Part shown: positions 36,399 through 46,064 of the stretch, one piece after another | How positions within the stretch are numbered: position 1 is the first letter of the stretch | Layout of the letters: the number at the start of each line of letters is the position of its first letter | Program-made: the position numbers and the translations under genes | NCBI GenBank assembly: GCA_029298735.1 | Contig: JANSLP010000167.1 | Span: 1-64,000 of the forward strand | From: Ophiostoma sp. CBS 140.51 | Lineage: Eukaryota; Ascomycota; Sordariomycetes; Ophiostomatales; Ophiostomataceae | DNA: 64,000 bases | Direction of reading: 5' to 3' | Notes under the pieces: model-generated | What the model was told of the DNA's origin: nothing | Databases searched by the model: none | What the model saw: the letters and a program-made list of their open reading frames with translations, nothing else

Positions 36399-37935
36399 GG
36401 ATGGCGATCTATATGGGTGGCGGGCGGCGTTTGCAGATATTGTGTATTATTGGTCTCACAGAAGCACGAACAGAGTGTACACAAACACATGCATGAAATG
36501 CCATTTTCATTGTATGTTTTACGAATACGAAATATCGCATCAAAAGAAATTGAAAATTAAAAGGAACAACAGTCTTGATATGCCGTACTTGCTGCCGATT
36601 GTCGTACGGAGCAGGCAAATCCACGACGTGCCGTGCAAACTTTCACAACATGTGTCGTCCGACACATAAAAAAAAGTCAAGACAGGGGACAACATATTCT
36701 CCTTTACCAAAAGGACAAATGACGTCTCTGTGCACATTGTTGCACTACATGTCACATAGGACCTGGAGATTAAAGAGGGGCACTATAGGTCTATTGAAGT
36801 GTAGGAGGAGAGTACAAAAGGGGTATTGAAATGCGCTGCTATCATGAAGCTATCGTATCACGACAGATGCGGGCAATTTGAATTGTTGAAGGCTAATTTT
36901 TTATCCCATGTTTAGCAGCATCCGAAGACATTACGGTTGGGGACAAGATGGAAGAGACAGGCAGTCATCGTTCCTTCCAAGAATCGGATGAAATGATGGC
37001 AAGGCTTCCTGTTGCTGTTTACAACTATTATGCTTTTTCATCTCAAACGGAAAGATAGTCATTCGCTACTTCCTAATTGGACCGGTAACCGTTGCTCTTG
37101 CCTTATGTGAAATAAACATGATTCAAAAAGGTCGAGCCGTTGAGCGTGGTCATAAAAGGACAAACATCCATCGCTCTTGCCTCGGGATGAGCATATCGTC
37201 ATTTCTTGTCAAGTGTCTCTAGTTCCTCCTAGAAGAAGGACAACTCACACGAGAACGAAAGGCGTACTCACGGTCTCCTTCCCACCGCGTCTAAAGCGCT
37301 CTTTCCTTCAACCTACTTGCTGGCAGCTTCCTGCTTTGAGATTAGATCAAATAATACATGACAACAACAGATCAGCTCTTCTTTTCATCATCTGTATCTT
37401 TAGACTTGTTTACATTCTCTTTTTCTCCAAAACACAGAGTCACAACCACAACGACAACCACAAACCACAAACCACAAACACTGCCACCAACCGCAATACC
37501 AAACATTACAAACCACAGTCAAAAGATCACCGCCGTATCATCTTGTTGTTTGCCATTCCACTCCACCCATCTTTCTTTCGGGGAAGACTATTCTTTCATC
37601 CGACAATTTTGTTCTCTTGAGACGGAATCCACACTATAAATCTCACGTCCCAGAAAAGAAAGCAGCCGGTCCCGAGCCGCACTCGCGATTCATCCTTTGT
37701 TTTCCGGATTAACCACCCGAAACACCATGGTATCTGTCTCAACGTCAATACAGTGTCAGTCAACGTCAACAGCTTCATCGTTATTTGTACATCATTCATA
37801 ATCAATATCCTTACAGCGACTTCGAATACCTTCACTAATTTCTTTCTTTCGGCTTCAGAGCACACTTTCGAGAAAGAGAGTAAACATATCCTTACGGATT
37901 GTTTTATTGAAGACGGGGCGAACTACCAAGAAACA

Positions 37936-38070
37936 TTTTCATCTAGTTTGTTTTCTTCTGTTTTGTTTTCACCTGGTCTGTTTTGATCTAGTCTGTTTTT
38001 ATTTGGCCTGTTGCCATCTGTTTAATTTTCATCTGGTCCGTTTTCATCTAATTGGTATTCATCTTGTTTG
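37936..38070. repeat. Nine tandem copies of an imperfect 15-bp unit
   Basis: The consensus on the plus strand is TTTTCATCTGGTCTG. Nine contiguous 15-base units run from 37936 to 38070 without indels, followed by one shortened unit (38071 to about 38083). On the minus strand one frame reads as a pentapeptide repeat close to Arg-Pro-Asp-Glu-Asn: units QLDEN, GPDEN, RPNKN, RLDQN, RPGEN, KTEEN and KLDEN. It is broken by one TAA in the fourth unit from the right and by a one-base loss at the right edge. Confidence 0.85.
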
Positions 38071-39276
38071 TTTCATCTGAATGATCTCAACGATGGGGAT
38101 AGCACATATATCATTGAATTCTGCCAATGTGACACTGCCCTGGCACCAGCAACCAAAAATGCAGTAATGTCTTGTCAAAAAACCCGAATATCAGTACTTG
38201 TTAAGTTATTTTACATTACCCGCTGTGCGGCAAATCTGCCAATTTGTACCAGTTGGACGTGGTCTTGCATTTAGGTTTTTTGCACCGTGTCACTCTGTGC
38301 ATGTTTTGGTTGTTGCACATCCCACGAGGCAGGGTCCAAGGCCTTGAGCCAGTTTCGCCCCGTTGGCCGTACATATTTCCTGGTATTATCTGTTGCGTCT
38401 ACTCTCCAGTTGCAGCAAAGATATACGCCGCTGTTGATGCTTCGTAGCCAGGAGTAGACAGCAGGGCATTGGCGACAGCGGTACTGATGATGAGCTTCAT
38501 CAACATGAGATGAACTGAACAGACCGCTATCCCATGGGGAAAAATGCGTGGAGACGGTTTTTCTATATTTTTCGTCCCAAATACGCTTTCCACCCAGGAC
38601 GTCACGGATGTCTTGGACGCCGCCTCCTTCCTTGCACGACACCGGCAGCAATATCTTTTCAAATGAGCGGCATAAAAGGGACCATTATGATTATGGTGTT
38701 CGTAGAAACGATATTGAGAAGGGCCTTCCGGCGAAACACCATCCTCCGCGTCGAAACAGGCGCATTAGCCGGGCTCAAACGGGAGCATCAGGAGAGACAC
38801 GAGGTCCTCCGTCAAAACATGTGGGCAGAATCGCACAGTCGTCAAGACGCCACCAGGCTTATGAGCTTCTCTCAAACAACTGGCCAGCAATTCTCTGGCC
38901 AGAGTTGGCTGAATAGGGATGCGGTCGGAATGGCGAAACAGAAATACCTTCCACCTGCCGCAGATTTTATTTCAAAATAATTCCAGTTCAGCAAACAGGG
39001 AAAGATCCCCGTCGTCGTTTGTAGTTCGATATAGTTGGCTGGACAGCGTTGTATCCTGGCGACTCAACGACGAGCAGCTCTTTGTGGCCCAGAAACGGCC
39101 GTGGTTTGGAAGGAAAAAATCAAGCCAGGATACACCCTCGTGGTTGCACATCTTGACGCGCCCCTCGTGGCCAATGCAGATGCGTCTTTCGTTCTGGCTT
39201 GTATTCCGCTGTACTGCCGAGAAGAGGAGCGGACAATGATATACTACTAGGCAGCGGCCGCACCACAGCCACTGTC

Positions 39277-39834
39277 TTAGGTCGTCTTGTTCCCTGCGGA
39301 GGGCCGTATCAAGCTGCCCGCTTTCTCAAAACTCTCGGCAGTCGGCGCAGTAGCGATGAGATTAGGCCGCCGGATAGCGTCAAGGGAAAATAGGTCCACT
39401 TGTACGACTGGCAACTTGTAAACTGGCCAGGTTTGGCGTCCGTTGAAGATCGACATGAGGCCAGTGTCGGTGCTTAACCGGGCATTAATCCCCTTTGTAT
39501 CTCGAAAGTGGAAGCTTGTTTGACGGAGCACGAGTCTCGAGTTGCTGTCCGTTCTCTCCATGATGAGACGAAAGACGTCGAATGGCAGCTGGAGAAAAGG
39601 GCTTTCTGTGGCATTTCGTCTACGGCTGACCAGCCATGCCGGCTCTTTTCGTGGGTTGTCGATTTCGCTGGTTCTTTTGTCACTGTTCTCATTTTTATCG
39701 TCCACGACCTCATCTCCTCCAAAAGTGAGGGACAAGGTCCACTTTAGAAGATCTATGATCATTTGGCTTGTGTCTGTTGTGTTTGATTTCTCGTGTCCGT
39801 GATGTCTGTTTTTCTGCATCGGAGGATGGACCAC
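39277..39834 (-). CDS. Possible F-box protein, short or degenerate
   Basis: A 185-residue frame. Residues about 78-115 (LQLPFDVFRLIMERTDSNSR followed by LVLRQTSFHFRDTKG) resemble the F-box of fungal proteins that recruit substrates to SCF ligases through Skp1. Upstream is a hydrophilic Asn/Asp/Lys-rich stretch, with no signal peptide. The cysteine-rich region that usually follows the F-box in the large Sordariomycete F-box family is absent downstream in this frame, so the gene may be truncated, wrongly ended by a missed intron, or a relic. The surroundings are gene-poor and look decayed. It could also be chance; confidence is modest. Confidence 0.35.
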   Translation of the reverse strand: MVHPPMQKNRHHGHEKSNTTDTSQMIIDLLKWTLSLTFGGDEVVDDKNENSDKRTSEIDNPRKEPAWLVSRRRNATESPFLQLPFDVFRLIMERTDSNSRLVLRQTSFHFRDTKGINARLSTDTGLMSIFNGRQTWPVYKLPVVQVDLFSLDAIRRPNLIATAPTAESFEKAGSLIRPSAGNKTT

Positions 39835-42139
39835 TCGTAAAACTTCTTACTTTCATTTGCTTTTTGACGGCCAATCCAAAAGGGCACGTTAGAGTGAACT
39901 AACTCATTATCAGCATCAGAGCTTCAATTGTCGAGGCTGCCTGATCTGTTGCCAATGTGCCGTTGTTGTCCGTTAGTAACATCTGTGTACTCTGGCATAT
40001 CAGACGTCATGGAAGAGTCCAGCAAAAACGGGTTCGATGCCAACGGCACTAGTTGCTTCAACAAACTGCCAGGCTGCTTTCTCCCATGATCAAGAATCAC
40101 GAGCTTTCCTCGTCCTCGATATTGCAGCCCGATATTCCATCGATGCACTTTGCTGGAGGGTTGTATTGTTGACGGGGAAAAGGAGGTGTGTGAAAGGAGC
40201 AATTGTTAATGTAAGGACAGTGCGTATAGTGCCAGTAACACTTTTCGCACGGGGTACATCTGAGGACAACACTTGTTCCTGCATGCACAATGGCGGGTAC
40301 ATCTTCCGTGCTGTTGGTCACAGAAGACGTCTTCTTCTTGCTACTCCGCACCCAGCTTCTCACATCCCCTCAAGCTAGAAGAGGTCGTGCAGAAACGAGC
40401 ACCTGAAAACAGGAGCTTGGGACTGCGAAGCTTACCACTCCGGGAAACGAGAGGCTCAGTTCGGGTGAGGGGAGGTATCTTCAGTGTATTATATAATCTT
40501 GCATTGTACCCATCTCCACTGCTAAGTAGGAGCGAGACGGACGAGACGGTAGCAATGGCAAGTGCAGCTTAGGCAGGTACCGAAGACTGTGCGACCGAAG
40601 AGAAACACCAGGCTGGGAAATAGCAACCACGATCGTGAGAAACATGAGAAAGAGCATATGCGAAAGAATGCGACTGCTTTTGCCTCTTTCCTTTCCAACA
40701 CGCTCTTTGTCGCAAAACGCACAGCGCACCTTCCTCCACAAAAACCTTGAAGCAGCAGAAGGCAGGAGGGGGGTTCGCATGGGGGCGGGCTTGTACAGTG
40801 GGCTCCTTCCTTGGCTGCCCTCCAAGCCGCCACTTTCCTGGCCTGTGACTGGCCAGCTCTTTCCTGCTTTGCCGCATTGCAACCATTTTGAATGGCTCTT
40901 TTTCCTGGGGGTAAGGCACGCCGCCGCCCATTCGCTCGGCCTAGCGCCCCGCATGCATACCGCAAGCGCTGTAACAGTTCAGGAAGGCGCACCTTGGAGC
41001 GTCTGGGAGGGCAGCTGCTGCCGCTGGGAATCGAAAACTCGTAACAGGCGCATTCTTGTCCGAGCCGGCTCAATTTTTTCCTGGTGCTCACGCGAGGCAA
41101 TTCCTGAGCCAGAAGCCAGGCCAAATTTCGACGCCGACGCCCTCTTTTTTCTCCTCCCTCGGCCTCTTGGTGTCGAGGAATGGGTCATTGTTTCTTCAGG
41201 TCCTTTGACTCTTCTTTTAGCTTTCTTGGCCAGCCTCGCTATATTTCGGCCGTTGTTCTTCCCATCCACACCAACGAGATCGAGTCAATTGGCCCTTTTT
41301 CATGAAGCATTTCTGAGCATTTTGAACTTTTGCGACAAGCGACGACAAACCAGCGACGCGCGCCGACCGACGAGCTCTCAAGTGACCTGACATTGTCTAC
41401 CTTTGTGTACTGGCCCATTCCGACAGCCGAGATTGTCTGGCGTATTTCGAACGACGTTCCGACAGCTGACAACGCGTTTTTTGACCGTTTTGACGTCTGA
41501 CGCAATCGAGCTTTTCAACTTCCTGTCACCGAACCCAATAATAAGCGCCTCGGTTTCTTCTTCAGTCTCTCTTGTCAGCCTTTGCGACCAATCCTTGGAA
41601 CGGAACTGCCCTTCAAACACCTTGCGACCGTACAGCTTGCCCTTTGCCCACCCAACCTGCAGGAAAGTCGGACAGCGCGTGCGACCGACACACCAGACAA
41701 TAGAACACGGCCCGCCACAGCACCACAGTCCAGCGCGCAGCAGGACCAGACGGAGACCAGGGCGCATCCTGATTTGCGCATCCCATAATTGCGAAGCCAG
41801 CCTTTTTAATTGGAAACCATACACCTTTTGCGTAACCATCCCTCGTCGTCTACAGGACAGGGCCGCCAAAACCAAAGAAAAGCAGCCAAAGGGGGAACGA
41901 GAAACGCGAGGGGGACTTACCCGCTGCTGAAAAGAACCGGCGGGAAAACGACTCAATCGACCTTGAGAGCACCGCGAACTCTTCGCAACCCCAGGGGAAA
42001 CGAGGGGAGGAATCAAATGGGACGGCGGTCTGCGTGGATACACCAAACGCCGAGGATACGAGACACAGTCAGACCACGATTGATATAGAGGACGAACGAG
42101 AACACACGGCATCTGCCCACGCCCACATACAGCTGCAAC

Positions 42140-45100
42140 ATGGACAGAGATCTCCTGCACAAGACGGCCACGCGTATTGCGCCGGCTGGTGACGTCAAGG
42201 CCGAGTCGAGCAACAGCAATGGAAACGGCACCGGCTTTGGTAGCGGCAAGGCTGCCGGACAATCCAAAGCTGCGTCCAACAACGGCCATGCCTCGGCAGC
42301 GGCCACAAACGACAGCAACAATGGCGACACGCGCACGCCGAAAAAGCGCCGCAAGGTCAATCATGGTAAGTTTTGAGAAGAGAGAAGAGTAGGAGTTGCG
42401 GAGAGTGAGAGAACAAGGACAAGAAAGGAAGAGAAAAGGGGGAGGCAAAGATATGCATATCCAGACGGCATGGCCAGCGTCTGGTTGTGTGTACCTCTGC
42501 AAGCTAGGCCGCAGCCTTCTCAGCTGTGAGCTGTGAACTTTGTGTCCTTGCCCGGCTGCTCACAGGCCCCCTGGCCTCGCGCCTCGTATCCAGGCTCGCC
42601 TCCTCTCCACAACAGCTATATTTTCTGTTTTTGTTTCCTGCTTCACCGGCTAACCCTTGTCTGCAGCTTGTGTATATTGCCGTCGATCTGTAAGTTTATC
42701 CTATCGCAATCTTGTTGTTGCAATCTGGGTTGTTGCAATCTTGAGTTTGTTGCCCGAAAACTGCACAATCTACTGTGCCAGGGGATGGGACCATATGACA
42801 CCCCGGTCGAGCCTCGTCGAGCTTCTTGCCCATCTCGTTGGATCTCGTTGCTGTCCTGCAAGAGCTGACGGACGGGGAGAAGTGAATGATGTGCTGCGCT
42901 TCTACGGGGGCGCGTGCGGCTGGCCCGCGAGGCCGCAAGGCCACGAGGCTGCGGATGTGTCGACGCTCAAGCCGCCTCAATCCTATTGTTTATATGTCAA
43001 ACAGCTTGCTAACTACTGTCTTTCCTTATGCAGCACATGACGTGCGATCTGGTAAGTTATTTGTCCTCGTTCTGCTTAGATTTTGATTTTGATTTCTTCA
43101 CCTCCATGGACCCTTGATCTGGGCCCTCCACCTCCTCGATGCTGCATCTCTGGTTGAGCACCCGCGCCCTGCAGCCCCCTCCCTCCCCTTGCACTTCTTG
43201 TCCTCCCACACCTGCTGCCTGGTCTTCCGAGTGTCGCTCTGGACGCGGGCTATTCTGCATTCTCCCGCCCTGTCGTCTCTCGTCGCAAGCCCATACATTA
43301 CTGGATTGCTCTATGTGTTGATTTTGCTGGCAAAATCATGTAACTAACAACGACCCCTAGGAACGACCATGTACGAGATGCATCAAGCGCAACATTGGCC
43401 ACCTCTGCCACGACGAGCCGCGCGAGTCCGAGTCCAGAAAGTCCAAGAGCAACGTCGGCGACACATCTGTGGCCGACGAATCAGAAGACTTCTCTGATCC
43501 GCGCGCCTCACTCAAGGCCACTGGCAATGCGAGCGCCAACAACAACGCGGACGCTGCTGCTGCCGCCGCCGCCGCCATGCGGCCGCCATCTTTCGACGCG
43601 GGACGCGAGGCGGCCAAGAATGCCTTTACCACTGCAAACTTGCTGGGCCAGGCCAACCCAATGCAGCTTGTGCGACCCAGTGCAGTTTCTGGAATCCAGC
43701 CCAATGTCATGGCTTCCAATGACGTGAGCCAGTGTATGTTCTGCCGTTCTGCCGTCCTTCCATTGTTTTTTGCAGCCCCAGTCATGCCCATTTGCGTTGT
43801 CTCTGCATTTGCAGTGTCTCAGTTATTCCCCAGTCCCCTTCCTTTCTGTTCAGACACAGTCCTGGCTCCAGTCACAAAAGACCAACCGTTTCCCTTCCTT
43901 CATTACACCCCCCTTAAGACCCACGTTCTATGCTAGACATTTCTCCCACTTCCTTTTAACGGCCCCTCGTTCCCCTTGACCGTTTGGTTTGGTGGACGAT
44001 CGGAAAGTTTTTTTTATGGGCGGGTCTTACTGCTTTTGTTTCGCTGCCTTCCGTTCCCCCATTCTGTTTTATTTTTAACTCTTGCCTTGTTTCCGCGAGA
44101 TCTCTAACTCCTTTATTTTAGTTGGTGGGTTTTCCGATGCGTGGTTGACTGCACAGAACCACTTCCACGATATGCACAACCACTCGGGCTACATGATTGT
44201 TCCCGAGGTGAGCGGCGAGCTGCAGTTCCTGAACGACTTTCTCCAGAGCAGCATGGTCGATGACGCCGCCTACGTGTCAGATGACCAGGGCAACCAGCTG
44301 CTACGGAGCGCGCCGCCCGACGTTGCCACAAACTTCTTGACCAGCGGCACCAGCAATACCGCAAATGCGACCGGTACTGGAAACGATGGCAAGGCGACCT
44401 TGCAGAACGACGCCAGTGCAGCCCTAGCTGGCAATGTCCTCCTACCACCGAGCGCATTGGCATCCGGCGCCGGCGCCGGCGCAGGCTCCATGCTTCCGCC
44501 CGACCGGGCCACCTCCATGGCTGCCGCCGCAGCATCGGGTGCCCTCGACATCAGCAGCCTCACGGATACACCGTCGACACGGTCCGCCACCGTCGACAAG
44601 GCCCGCGAATACTACTTCCAAGCCGCCGATCCTTCGGGCAACGACACCCCCGAACAGCGCATGACCGACCTGCTCAAGGCCAAATACGACGCCGGACTGT
44701 TAAAACCATTCAACTACGTTAAGGGCTACGCGCGTCTGCACACCTACCTTGACAGCCACAAAATTGCGCCCGCTTCAAAGCAAAAGATCCAGCGCCAGCT
44801 CGACCGCTTCCGGCCCAAGTTCCGCGAGAAGATGCAAGCCCTGACCGACTTGGAGCTCATCTACGTTGAGATGTGGTTCGAGAAGACGCTCATGGAGTAT
44901 GACCGTGTCTTTGCCAGTATGGCTGTGCCGGCATGCTGCTGGCGCCGTACCGGCGAGATCTTCCGTGGCAACAAGGAGATGGCCGAGCTGATCCACGTGC
45001 CCGTGGAGAGCTTGCGCGACGGCAAGATAGCGCTGCACGAGATCTTGACAGAAGAGTCCATGGTCCGTTACTGGGAAGAGTTTGGCACGATTGCCTTCGA

Positions 45101-45332
45101 CTCGGCGCATGATACGCTCCTGACGGCCTGTTCCATCAAGAACCCCAACGGCTCATCCAAAGATCCCATCATCAAGTGCTGCTTCTCGCTCAAGATTCGG
45201 CGCGACGATCACAAGATGTGCGTTCCTCCTTTCCCCATTATGCTTCACGTGTTGTCAGTTTACTAAGTTTGTGTCTTTAGCCCGAGTTTAATCGTTGGCA
45301 ACTTCTTACCACACGATCCATTAACACACTAA
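42140..45332 (+). CDS. acuK: Transcription activator of gluconeogenesis AcuK (Zn2Cys6 and PAS)
   Basis: A DNA-binding regulator required for growth on gluconeogenic carbon (it controls acuF/acuG-type genes with AcuM). Exons are 42140-42365, 42667-42689, 43034-43051, 43361-43733, 44122-45217 and 45281-45332; the product is 595 residues. The zinc cluster is Cys77-x2-Cys80-x6-Cys87-x5-Cys93-x2-Cys96-x8-Cys105 (ACVYCRRS, HMTCDL, ERPCTRC, GHLC), preceded by the basic PKKRRKVNH. A PAS-like domain lies at about residues 455-590 (ERVF-type helix LIYVEMWFEKTLMEYDRVF, then CCWRRTGEIFRGNKEMAELI). The end PSLIVGNFLPHDPL is characteristic of the AcuK/ERT1 family and fixes the tiny last exon. The first four introns are 301-388 bp, far longer than elsewhere in the window, and exons 2 and 3 are only 23 and 18 bp. 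A 92-codon upstream frame ends 51 bases before the start. Confidence 0.93.
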
Positions 45333-46064
45333 TCATAAGATCGACCATCATTTTTTTTGTCTAGTTTTGTTTGATTCAATGCATTTACTATCGATTCCCC
45401 TTGTGAACTCTCCTCCCATACTATACTTTCGCCGAGTACATACTCTTTCTCTCCGCACTGTTTCACTTTATACGTTATTCTTTCCCCCCCTTTTTCATTT
45501 CTTGCAAAGGGCTTGGAGTCCATGGGCTTTGGCTAGGTAAACTTTACGGCGGTCAATTTTGAACCCTTTTTATTCAAATTTTTCTTGTGGCTTTTGGTAA
45601 CGGTTTTGATTCTTATATTCTTCTTTTTGCGTTGTGCTTGTCTACTTGTTTTACACCCAAAAAGAAAAACAAAGATACCTTCTATTGCTTGCTTCAACAG
45701 CTTTTGGTTTAAAACACCACTTATATATCCAGAACCTCCAAGAGGGACATTAGCTGTCTCAGCTTGCAGTTTAAAAAGCAGTTTTATACTCTTCTTCCCC
45801 TATTTTTCCAATATTGTCTCATCACGTGTTTAAATGTTTTAGAGGAAGTCGCGATGGGCCCCGGTTGGGAATTGAGAGTCGTCGCTGCCGCATTGGTCGA
45901 TGATCACGGTCGCGACTTCCGCATTCATGAATCGCATCTTCATCGGGTTTCTTTTATTTTCTGACCTCCTTTTTCTCGCATCGTAGGATTTCTGGCAAGC
46001 CTCAAAAAAACTCTTTTCAAGTGACTTCAAGCCCACCCACGGAGAGCGTGGACTTCTCGTGATC
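45333..46064. other. Intergenic acuK/ZIP4
   Basis: T-rich 3' flank of acuK followed by the upstream region of the meiotic gene. No domain-bearing frame. Confidence 0.6.

Larger units (their letters stand above)
36399..42139. other. Gene-poor 5.7 kb region, probably partly decayed
   Basis: Between XDH and acuK. It contains the 15-bp tandem repeat at 37936-38070 and a weak F-box candidate at 39277-39834 (minus). The last 750 bases form the pyrimidine-rich leader of acuK, which includes an upstream frame of 92 codons (41810-42088). Other frames, such as 38534-38980 and 40635-41390, overlap alternatives on the other strand and show no domain. No transposase or reverse-transcriptase motif was seen. 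Confidence 0.5.

Noticed and set aside
40635..41390. 251-codon plus-strand frame
   Set aside because: Competing minus-strand frames of 157-200 codons at the same place, no recognisable domain, no supporting splice pattern.
41378..42502. 374-codon minus-strand frame over the acuK leader
   Set aside because: Composition is Arg/Cys/Val/Ser mixture typical of antisense to pyrimidine-rich leaders; no domain.
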